NCBI GenBank assembly: GCA_019636345.1
Contig: JAHBXQ010000007.1
Span: forward strand, 167,196 to 231,195
From: Pirellulales bacterium
Lineage (GTDB): Bacteria; Planctomycetota; Planctomycetia; Pirellulales; Lacipirellulaceae
Reading direction: 5' to 3'
Length of the DNA stretch: 64,000 nucleotides
Part shown: positions 9,201 through 16,240 of the stretch, piece by piece
How positions within the stretch are numbered: position 1 is the stretch's first letter
Layout of the letters: each line of letters opens with the position of its first letter
Translations under genes and position numbers: made by a program
The notes under the pieces: generated by a model
Told to the model about the DNA's origin: nothing
Seen by the model: the letters and a program-made list of their open reading frames with translations, nothing else
The model's database searches: none

Positions 9201-9235
9201 ACGAGGTCGCGGGGCACTGGGCGCCGCGACCTCGT
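9201..9235. terminator. Strong hairpin, likely bidirectional terminator
   Basis: Inverted repeat with a 12-bp perfect stem (ACGAGGTCGCGG at 9201-9212 with its complement at 9224-9235) and an 11-nt loop, lying between the convergent BBP7 gene and the small CxxCH gene. There is no long U tract, but the placement fits a shared terminator. Confidence 0.7.
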
Positions 9236-9273
9236 GGTGTTGAATCGCTTTTGGGATTGCGCGTGCGCGCCGC

Positions 9274-9702
9274 TCACTCGGCCTTCTCGCCGTCCTTCTT
9301 TTCAGGCTCTTTGAGCAAATCCTCCAGCGCCCCTCCCGGCAGCTTGCCCGCGGCGATCAGTTCGGCATACGTGGGACTCTTCTCGTCCTTAGGGTTCGAG
9401 CGCATCTTGCCGACCTTCTCCAGCGTCGCGACGATCTTCTCGACGTCCTTGGCGTCCTTCTTGCGGTCGAGCAACTTGCCGAGCTCGACGCCGTATGCGT
9501 TCATGTTGTGCTTGTCTTTGAGCCCTTGGTGACAGACGCAGCACTTGGCTTTCTTCTTGACCAGTTCCTGAAATTCCTTGCTTTCGTGCTCGTCGACGTA
9601 CTTCTTCAGGAACTCCTTCTGAAACTGCGGGACGGCCAGGGCGCGGTCGGTCGCCCCAGCGGCGACGACCAGCGCGACCAACGACAACATAAGCTTGCGC
9701 AT
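9274..9702 (-). CDS. Small exported CxxCH (cytochrome c-like) protein
   Basis: Exported protein of 142 aa: signal peptide MRKLMLSLVALVVAAGATDR with ALA cleavage site, then a Lys/Glu-rich helical protein with one CCVCHQG heme-binding type motif. Such a CxxCH would bind a single c-type heme after export; a distal Met ligand is possible (NMNAYG follows). ATG 9702 is preferred over ATG 9711 because an AAGG lies about 10 nt before it but only 1 nt before 9711. It stands alone, with a promoter-like sequence upstream and a terminator hairpin downstream. Function unknown; planctomycetes have many small proteins of this kind. Confidence 0.8.
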   Translation of the reverse strand: MRKLMLSLVALVVAAGATDRALAVPQFQKEFLKKYVDEHESKEFQELVKKKAKCCVCHQGLKDKHNMNAYGVELGKLLDRKKDAKDVEKIVATLEKVGKMRSNPKDEKSPTYAELIAAGKLPGGALEDLLKEPEKKDGEKAE

Positions 9703-9779
9703 CGTGAACATACCTTGCAGGAAAAACGGGCCGACCGGCTCGCGACTCTCGCAGAACCGCCCGGCAAGAGCGAAAAACC

Positions 9780-9808
9780 AGTAGAATCAGCCGACCGGGG
9801 GCTGTCAA
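9780..9808 (-). promoter_or_regulatory. Sigma-70-like promoter for the small CxxCH gene
   Basis: On the minus strand a perfect -35 hexamer TTGACA (9808-9803) is followed after exactly 17 nt by TCTACT (9785-9780), 4 of 6 matches to the -10 consensus. Transcription would start near 9773, about 70 nt before the start codon. Confidence 0.5.
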
Positions 9809-9908
9809 CGCGGGGGTCGCGGGGGGACGTTGAACCGGCAATTTGCGGAGAAATGCGGGCCCCCGCCCCACTCGCTGCAAGCAGGTTCGTGGACGACAAT
9901 GCTACGTC

Positions 9909-10877
9909 ATGTCCGACGCTGATCTTACGCAGCAACTCCCCGCCGAGTTCGTCGAGCGGTTGCAGAACATCGTGCCGCGCGAGCGGTTCGAGGCCGTGCT
10001 GCGCAGCTTCGCCGTCGCCAAGCGTCCCAGCGGCCGCGTGAACGCGTTGCGCGCGGATCCGCGCGCCGTTCTGGCGGAACTGCGCGCCGCGGGAATCGGG
10101 CTTGAGCCGGTCGCTTGGTTGCCCGAGGGGGCGACCCTGCCGGCGGAGCAAAAGCCGCTCCTCACCGCCTCGCCGGCCGTCCTCCAGGGGCGGTTCTATG
10201 TCCAGGGGCTCGCCAGCATGCTGGCCGCCCCGGCGCTCGCGCCGCAGCCGGGCGAGGAGGTGCTCGACTTGGCCGCGGCGCCGGGGGGGAAGACGCTCCA
10301 CCTCGCCGCGCTCATGCAGGGCGTCGGGCGGCTGGCTGCCGTCGAGTCGGTGCGGGGACGGTTCTTCACGCTCCGCGAGAATCTGGCGCGAGCCGGCGCC
10401 GAGTTCGTCGACACCTATTGCGCCGACGGCCGGACGATCGGCCGCAAGACTCCCGAACGTTTCGACCGCGTGCTGCTCGACGCCCCGTGCAGCAGCGAGG
10501 CCCGGTTCCAATGTCGCGACCCGACAAGCTGGCAGTATTGGGGCCCGCGCAAGATCGCGGAGAACTCGCGCAAGCAGAAGGCGTTGTTGCGTTCAGCCCT
10601 CGAAGCGGTCAAAGTAGGGGGCGTCGTGCTGTACTGCACCTGTGCGCTGGCGCCCGAGGAGAACGAACTGGTCGTCGCCCACACGCTGCGGCGGTTGGCC
10701 GGAGCGGTCGAGTTGGCGCCGCTTGCCGTACCGGTCGACCACGTGCAACCGGGGCTCGCCGCGTGGCATGGCAAGTCGTTCCCCGCGGAGTTGGCCCGCT
10801 GCGTCCGCGTGCTGCCGACCGGCGACTGCGATGCGTTTTTTCTCGCCAAGCTCGTCAAACTCCGTTCGTTTGTTTGA
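9909..10877 (+). CDS. RsmB/NOP2-family RNA (cytosine-5)-methyltransferase
   Basis: SAM-dependent m5C methyltransferase of 322 aa acting on rRNA or tRNA. SAM motif I is DLAAAPGGKT near residue 123, motif IV is LLDAPCSS and motif VI is YCTCALAPEENE; the two cysteines in PCS and TCA are the catalytic pair of the family. The N-terminus resembles the RsmF/YebU side of the family, without the NusB-like domain of RsmB. ATG 9909 starts MSDADLTQQLP, matching the expected N-terminal helix. The exact target base is not predictable. It stands 66 bp before an esterase gene in the same direction. Confidence 0.88.
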   Translation: MSDADLTQQLPAEFVERLQNIVPRERFEAVLRSFAVAKRPSGRVNALRADPRAVLAELRAAGIGLEPVAWLPEGATLPAEQKPLLTASPAVLQGRFYVQGLASMLAAPALAPQPGEEVLDLAAAPGGKTLHLAALMQGVGRLAAVESVRGRFFTLRENLARAGAEFVDTYCADGRTIGRKTPERFDRVLLDAPCSSEARFQCRDPTSWQYWGPRKIAENSRKQKALLRSALEAVKVGGVVLYCTCALAPEENELVVAHTLRRLAGAVELAPLAVPVDHVQPGLAAWHGKSFPAELARCVRVLPTGDCDAFFLAKLVKLRSFV

Positions 10878-10943
10878 GAGACCGACTCTCGCGGCGCGGC
10901 CGTCCCCTCGACCAACGATCGTCGCTCCAGGAGCGCACCTGCC

Positions 10944-11768
10944 ATGTCTGACCGCATTTGTCTGTGGGCGGCCGCTGTAACGGCCGTTGCGATGATGACC
11001 CAGCTCGATCCCGCGTTTGCTCAGGCTCCCCAAGCGTCGCCGGAACTCGTCGCGGCCGCCGAAGCCCGCACGTTTGCCGACGGCGTCGGGGGGACGCTTC
11101 CCTATCGACTGTTGCGTCCGCTCGAGGTGACGGTGGGGGTCGAGTATCCCCTGTTGGTGTTTCTGCATGGAATGGGCGAGCGAGGGGACGACAACGTCCG
11201 GCAGCTCATTTGGCTGGAACCGCTGGCCGACGAGGGTCTTCGTGCTCGGCATCCGGCGTTCGTGGTCGTGCCGCAATGCCCGCTCGATACGGAGCCCGGT
11301 CCGCCCCGTTCGATGTGGACGCAGCGGCTGGATCTGAATCAGCCTCCTCAGGCCGCGCCCGAGCCGGCCCCCGCGATGAAGATGGTCATGGGGATCATGG
11401 ACGCGGCGATCGAGGAACTGCCGATCGACGCTCGGCGGATCTACGTCGCCGGGCTGTCGATGGGGGGGTACGGCACGTGGGACCTTGCGTGGCGTCGCCA
11501 CGAGCAACTTGCGGCGATCGTCCCCATCTGCGGCGGCGGCGACGTCGACAAGGCGAAGCTCATCGCCGACTTGCCGACTTGGGTCGTTCACGGCGGCGCC
11601 GACCCGGTGGTGCCGGCGGCCAATTCGCGTCGAATGGTCGCGGCGCTCGAGCAGGCCGGCGGCAGGCCGATCTACACCGAATTAGAAGGGGTCGGCCACG
11701 ACAGTTGGTCGCCGGCGATGGAGAATCGCTTGCTGTGGGACTGGTTGTTCGCGCAGCGGCGCAAGTAG
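10944..11768 (+). CDS. Exported alpha/beta-hydrolase (esterase/phospholipase-like)
   Basis: Serine hydrolase of 274 aa with a signal peptide (VTAVAMMTQLDPAFAQ). The oxyanion region reads VFLHGMGERGDDN, the nucleophile elbow is AGLSMGGYGTW, the acid is in VHGGADPVVP and the catalytic His in GVGHDSW, giving a complete triad in order. It resembles the family of dienelactone hydrolase/predicted peptidase esterases common in planctomycetes. The substrate is unknown; exported location suggests an ester on a polysaccharide or lipid. It converges with the DUF2007-like gene, 29 bp apart. Confidence 0.85.
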   Translation: MSDRICLWAAAVTAVAMMTQLDPAFAQAPQASPELVAAAEARTFADGVGGTLPYRLLRPLEVTVGVEYPLLVFLHGMGERGDDNVRQLIWLEPLADEGLRARHPAFVVVPQCPLDTEPGPPRSMWTQRLDLNQPPQAAPEPAPAMKMVMGIMDAAIEELPIDARRIYVAGLSMGGYGTWDLAWRRHEQLAAIVPICGGGDVDKAKLIADLPTWVVHGGADPVVPAANSRRMVAALEQAGGRPIYTELEGVGHDSWSPAMENRLLWDWLFAQRRK

Positions 11769-11797
11769 TTCGCCGGCGGCTTGTTGTCGCGGACGAC

Positions 11798-12358
11798 TCA
11801 GAACTGCAAGAACCGCCAATCGACGTACAGCCCGAACCACACGACTGCGGAGATCACCAGAACGTTGATCGCCAGCGCCGCCGGCATGCGCCAATTGCGA
11901 CTCTGTTCGGAGAAGAAATCGTTCTTGAACAGGAGCCACAGCGAGTAGAGGCTCAGCAGCGGAGGCAGCAGCCCGATGCCGATGACCGCAGCTCGCCAAG
12001 CGCGGATCAACTCGTCGGGCAGCGGGTCCGCAACGACTTCGTCCTCGTCGAGGTCGTCGTCGTCCCAGTCTTCAGAGAAATCGTCGTCGAGTTCATCGTC
12101 GGGGCCGCCGTCTCGCTCGTCGGCTTCCTCGGTTGGCCGCGATGCGTGCTGTTCAATCAGTTCGCGGGCTTCCTCGGCGACGTCGGCCGTGACAAGAAGG
12201 CGCACTCCCGCGACTCCCGGCCCCATGTGCCACAGCGTCCCGGCCGCGACTTCGCCGTGAGTGCGAACGACAAAGCCCTGCTCTTCCAGGAGTCCGCGCA
12301 CCAGCGCCGCTTCGACGGGCGAAGCATAGCGGGCGACCTCGACAAGCGGTTGGGGCAT
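11798..12358 (-). CDS. DUF2007-like protein with acidic linker and C-terminal membrane helices
   Basis: Protein of 186 aa in three parts. The first ~75 aa (LVEVARYASPVEAALVRGLL, then EEQGFVV) resemble the DUF2007 putative signal-transducing fold, a small ferredoxin-like domain. It is followed by a very acidic linker of about 30 residues, almost all Asp/Glu, and two hydrophobic helices (AAVIGIGLLPPLLSLYSLWL and ALAINVLVISAVVWFGLYV). ATG 12358 is chosen since homology begins there. It is divergent from the phytase-like exported protein. Function unknown. Confidence 0.75.
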   Translation of the reverse strand: MPQPLVEVARYASPVEAALVRGLLEEQGFVVRTHGEVAAGTLWHMGPGVAGVRLLVTADVAEEARELIEQHASRPTEEADERDGGPDDELDDDFSEDWDDDDLDEDEVVADPLPDELIRAWRAAVIGIGLLPPLLSLYSLWLLFKNDFFSEQSRNWRMPAALAINVLVISAVVWFGLYVDWRFLQF

Positions 12359-12498
12359 GGGACGATCAGGCTGCGGTCGATTGACGTCCTGGGGGCTTCG
12401 CTGCGCTACGACCCCAGCCACCCTGCCACCCTGCCTGGGAACGCAACCGGCGTCACGGCCAGGCTGCGCGGGGACGGGTTGAATGCTGCGACTCATGG

Positions 12499-12504
12499 TA
12501 TAGT
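12499..12504 (+). promoter_or_regulatory. Possible -10 element of the phytase-like gene
   Basis: TATAGT stands 45 nt before the start codon in an otherwise GC-rich region; a TTGAAT upstream is at a 14-nt spacing, shorter than usual, so the -35 is uncertain. Confidence 0.25.
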
Positions 12505-12549
12505 AGCGGCATCGTCCTCGTCGATCGGCAAATCGAGTCGAGACCACCG

Positions 12550-13959
12550 ATGCAGAAGCATTTCGTCGCCGGAATCGCCGTCTTGGCCTGTTGCATTTGG
12601 TCGTCGCCTCGCGTTCATGCCGCCCGGTGGTCGATCGCCTATCGCGGCACGTTCACGCTCGACAACAACGGTTTCAACGCCAGCGAGTTGAGCGGCATCG
12701 CCTTTCGCGGCCGGGTCGGCGGGCTGGAGTCGACCCCCTGCACGTCGTGCGGGTTCGTCGCCGTGCAGGATTCCAGCGCGAGCGTGCTGGCGATGAACTT
12801 GTCGTTCCACGCCAACGGGTCGATCGCATCGGCCGTCGTCGTCGGGCAGACGACGCTCACGGCCAATCTTGACTACGAGGGAATCGCCGTCACCGGGCTG
12901 TTCGAGCAATACGGCGGCGTCGCCTCGGCCGTCAATCGCGTGCTCGTCAGCGACGAAGCGACCCCCGGGATTCGCGAAGTGCGGCTCGACACCGGCGCGG
13001 TCGTCGCGACTGTGCCGATCCCCGCGGTCTATGCCCACGTTCGCAACAATCGCGGGTTCGAGGCGCTGACGACCTGGAACCGCTCGAGCGACGGTTTCCG
13101 CATGGCCGTGGCGAACGAGGAGGCGCTGACGATCGACGGCCCCGCGGCCGGACTTGCCGGCGGGACCGTCGTTCGGATTCAGACGTACGACGTGGTAGGC
13201 AACCCGACCTTCAATCTCAGCTACCAACCGCGGCAGCAGTGGGCCTACGTCGTCGACCCGATCCACGGCGGCGCATCCACCAGCAGTCAGACGCAAAGCG
13301 GACTCGTCGAGATGGCGGCGATGCCGGATCGTACGCTGCTCGCCTTGGAACGCTCGGCGGCGCTGACCGTGCCGGTGCTGCAGAATCGGCTCTACGAAAT
13401 CGACCCGACCGGCGCCACCGACGTCGGCGGCGCGGCGTTTGAGGCCGGGCTCGTCGGCCAAAGCTACGCCCCGGTCGGCAAGGAATTGCTCTGGAGCGGG
13501 ACGATTGGCGGGGTATTCGGCGAGAACCTCGAAGGGCTGACCCTGGGGCCGCAACTCGCCAACGGCAATTGGACGCTGGTCGGCGTGGTCGACAACGGCG
13601 GCAGCGGAGCGACGACTCTCGTTTCGTTCGAGGCGACGCCGATCGTCTCGGCCGACTTCGACGTCAGCGGCGCGGTCGACGGGAGCGATTTTCTTCTCTG
13701 GCAGCGCGACTATCGGGCAATTCCCCCGTGGCTTGCCGATCAGCGCCCCGGCGACGCAAACCGCGACGGCCAAGTCGACTCGGCCGACTTGGCCGTGTGG
13801 CATAGCGGCTTCGGCGCGGCTGCCAGCGTCATGAGCCGGCCCGTCCCCGAGCCGGGCGCCGCAGTGCTCGCGATTTTGGGAACGGCGCTCGTTGCGACGA
13901 CATTGGAGAGTTCGGTCGGCTTCGTCATGCGGCGCGCGTGCGAGACGCGGGCGAAGTGA
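12550..13959 (+). CDS. Exported phytase-like (esterase-like) protein with dockerin-type repeats and PEP-CTERM tail
   Basis: Exported 469-aa protein. Signal peptide (GIAVLACCIWSSPRVHAA) is followed by a beta-propeller-like 'esterase-like activity of phytase' domain, seen from LDYEGIAVTGLF, NNRGFEAL and MAVANEEALTIDG. Near residues 375-420 are two dockerin-like calcium repeats (ADFDVSGAVDGSDFLLWQ and GDANRDGQVDSADLAVW). The end is VPEPGAAVLAILGTALVAT plus a basic tail, a PEP-CTERM sorting signal for exosortase/archaeosortase processing. The 3' end overlaps the convergent glycosyltransferase gene by 35 bp. The enzymatic substrate is unknown; phytase activity is not implied. Confidence 0.8.
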   Translation: MQKHFVAGIAVLACCIWSSPRVHAARWSIAYRGTFTLDNNGFNASELSGIAFRGRVGGLESTPCTSCGFVAVQDSSASVLAMNLSFHANGSIASAVVVGQTTLTANLDYEGIAVTGLFEQYGGVASAVNRVLVSDEATPGIREVRLDTGAVVATVPIPAVYAHVRNNRGFEALTTWNRSSDGFRMAVANEEALTIDGPAAGLAGGTVVRIQTYDVVGNPTFNLSYQPRQQWAYVVDPIHGGASTSSQTQSGLVEMAAMPDRTLLALERSAALTVPVLQNRLYEIDPTGATDVGGAAFEAGLVGQSYAPVGKELLWSGTIGGVFGENLEGLTLGPQLANGNWTLVGVVDNGGSGATTLVSFEATPIVSADFDVSGAVDGSDFLLWQRDYRAIPPWLADQRPGDANRDGQVDSADLAVWHSGFGAAASVMSRPVPEPGAAVLAILGTALVATTLESSVGFVMRRACETRAK

Positions 13960-15190
13960 AGTCGAGCGTTGCAGGCCACTCGAGGAGCTCGGGCGCCGAC
14001 GGCAGTTCCAATCGCTCGCGCAATCGCCGGGACCAGTGAGCGCCGAAGTTCGCGACTGAGTTGTACGCGACGAAGAAATCGCCGCGCGGGGTGAGACGGT
14101 AGGCGGTCGAAAGTTCCAACGCCTCCCGCAGGCCGCGGACCACGTCGTCGGGATTGTCGTGCCGGCAGACGACCCCGAGGTCGAATTGTCGGACCGACTC
14201 GCCGATCCAACCGGAGTCGATTCCCAGAACGGGCCGGCCTGCGGCGGCCGCGGCGACGACGATGCTCGACGAATGGGCGTGGCCGGGATAGAGCGCGGCG
14301 ACGACGTCGGCCCCGTCGATTGCCGCGGCGAACTCGCGCGCGTCGAGATACCGATCGAGCGACTCGACCCGATCCGACTGCAGCAAATCGCGACCGTTGC
14401 GATGGAGCCAGTCGCGGACGGCCGGATCGGCCTTGCCGGCCAGGACGAGTCGCGTCCCTGTCGGAATGCGACGCAGCGCCTCGACCAGTTGCGGCACCCC
14501 TTTGCGAAGTTCGATCAGTCCCGCGACGACGATGATCTTGCCGTTCTCGCGCAGGCCGAGCAGTCGCCGTGCCGCGAGCTTCTCAAGCTTCGTCGCCGGG
14601 TCGACCGGGTCCGGCATGAGACGCACGCGCGCCCGCAGGCGGGGGTGAAGTCGCTGGATTTCGCCGACCGCGCGGCGATCAAGATGAAAGATCGTCGTCC
14701 ACGGACTGCGAGCCAGTTGCATCACGTTCAGCCGCCGGCGGAGTCGTCCGCGCCAGCTTCCGTCCGGGAGGACGTAGCGTCCCCCGATCAGCAGCGTCTC
14801 GGCTTCGACTTGGGGCGCCGCCAGCCGCCGACGAATCTCGCCCGGCCACGACGCGAACCGAGCCAGCAGATTGCCGTACGGGACGTACACGTGCTGCGGT
14901 TCGGCGGCGCGAATCGCGGAACGCAGCCCGCCGTATGCAGCGGCGATCCCGCGGGGACCAGTCACCACCACGCGGCGCCGATTCCGATCCCACTCGAACT
15001 CGTCGAGCAGGTGCAGGCGAAACGCCGATTCAATCGCACCAAGCTGAACGGCAAATTCCAGCGACTCGGCGGCCTGACGACTGGTGGCCAGAGTCAGTTC
15101 GCAGGGGAGCTTCGCGAGTTCGCGCACCATGCGCGCGGCGTGGGCCAGGTTGTGACCCAAGAACTGCGGTTCGTAAATCAGCACCCGCAT
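13925..15190 (-). CDS. Glycosyltransferase, GT4/GT1-like
   Basis: Predicted GT-B fold glycosyltransferase of 421 aa. The N-terminal domain starts MRVLIYEPQFLGHNLAHAAR; the C-terminal nucleotide-sugar domain shows GKIIVVAGLIELRKGVPQLV, RLVLAGKADP and AHSSSIVVAAAAAGRPVLG, typical of group 1 transferases. ATG 15190 is used because the frame upstream has no family similarity. It is downstream of a CBM9-like gene on the same strand. Donor and acceptor are unknown; surface polysaccharide or glycoprotein synthesis is an inference. Confidence 0.82.
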   Translation of the reverse strand: MRVLIYEPQFLGHNLAHAARMVRELAKLPCELTLATSRQAAESLEFAVQLGAIESAFRLHLLDEFEWDRNRRRVVVTGPRGIAAAYGGLRSAIRAAEPQHVYVPYGNLLARFASWPGEIRRRLAAPQVEAETLLIGGRYVLPDGSWRGRLRRRLNVMQLARSPWTTIFHLDRRAVGEIQRLHPRLRARVRLMPDPVDPATKLEKLAARRLLGLRENGKIIVVAGLIELRKGVPQLVEALRRIPTGTRLVLAGKADPAVRDWLHRNGRDLLQSDRVESLDRYLDAREFAAAIDGADVVAALYPGHAHSSSIVVAAAAAGRPVLGIDSGWIGESVRQFDLGVVCRHDNPDDVVRGLREALELSTAYRLTPRGDFFVAYNSVANFGAHWSRRLRERLELPSAPELLEWPATLDFTSPASRTRAA

Positions 15191-15394
15191 GGCCCGCCGC
15201 AGTGGCTGAAGATCGTGAGGTTTGAGCCGGACAAAAGCGCGGAACGATAGCACTTCGCCGCCGCACGCGAAAGGCGAGATTGCCTGCTTCGCAGGCATGA
15301 AGAGCATCCCCGGGCTCCTGCAAAATGGCTAGCCGATCTCGTCGCACGGAGCGGTAACACCCGCCCGCTTGCTAGCACCGGCGTGCCGAGAGCC

Positions 15395-15410
15395 GGGCAT
15401 GGCCATGCCC
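15395..15410. repeat. 16-bp perfect palindrome
   Basis: GGGCATGGCCATGCCC is fully self-complementary and lies between the end of the CBM9-like gene (15455) and the glycosyltransferase start. It may act in termination or as a dimeric protein site; with no loop it is a poor RNA hairpin. Confidence 0.4.
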
Positions 15411-15454
15411 TGGGCCGCCCTGGGCGAAACGTCGATGCGACCGCATCGAGTCGG

Positions 15455-16117
15455 CTACGTCAGTCGCGCTTCGACCCAGCAACTCGGGTCTTCTTCGTAG
15501 GGAAAGCTCGGCCCCGTGCTGAGCGTCTGCAGGCCCCGTTCACGGTCGAGCACCGCATAGGTGAAGCCGATCTGCGACTGCTGTTCGGGGTCGTACCCCC
15601 CGAGCGCGGCGGCCGCGGCGACGGCCGTGAGTTGGTATCCGACCGCCGACGACTTGGCGAGCGCCTGCAACTGACGCGGACGGACAGGCGCGGCGTTTTC
15701 CCGCGCGCGGTTGACGAGCAGTTGATCGGCAAGCGGCTGATCGCCGGCGCTTCCGCCGCCGCGCGGCAGGAAGACGAACCGATGGCAGTATCGGCTGGCG
15801 CGATGGATGTTGAGGGTGCAGCGGGTGTCGACCCACACCTGCAGCCCGTCGCTTTCCTCGAGTCGCGAGTCGCGACACCAGGGCAACTGCGTCTTGCCCG
15901 CGACGTGCACCTGCCACACAAGCCCCGCGGGGTTCCAGCCCATGCGAACCTCGGCGAACGGCTCATCGCCGTCGAGCCGCCCCAGCGCCGGCAGGGCGAA
16001 CGATTCGTCGAGCACGAGCGAAGCGCCTTTGGTCGGCATCTCGAATCGCTTGACGTCGATCGAGAATCGAAAGATCTGCCGCGGGGGCAGGAGGGACGGG
16101 TCGAAAGGTTGAGACAC
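15455..16117 (-). CDS. Hypothetical protein with CBM9/DOMON-like fold
   Basis: Conserved-looking 220-aa protein without signal peptide or membrane segment. Strands such as GWNPAGLVWQVHVAGK and DGLQVWVDTRCTLNIHRASR followed by YCHRFVFLP suggest the beta-sandwich of CBM9-like carbohydrate-binding domains, which planctomycetes carry as stand-alone proteins; I propose this only tentatively. It ends with SFPYEEDPSCWVEARLT. It lies downstream of rseP on the same strand, 123 bp away. No catalytic motif is visible. Confidence 0.6.
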   Translation of the reverse strand: MSQPFDPSLLPPRQIFRFSIDVKRFEMPTKGASLVLDESFALPALGRLDGDEPFAEVRMGWNPAGLVWQVHVAGKTQLPWCRDSRLEESDGLQVWVDTRCTLNIHRASRYCHRFVFLPRGGGSAGDQPLADQLLVNRARENAAPVRPRQLQALAKSSAVGYQLTAVAAAAALGGYDPEQQSQIGFTYAVLDRERGLQTLSTGPSFPYEEDPSCWVEARLT

Positions 16118-16240
16118 GAGGGTTCGGAGTTCGGACGGCGGTTAGGGATTGGAGATCTGGGATGGTGCGTGTCGCTCTCTGCGGGCTCCTGCCTCGCGGA
16201 CCATGGTTTGCATCTTACGCCCCGAGAATTCGAGCCTTCC

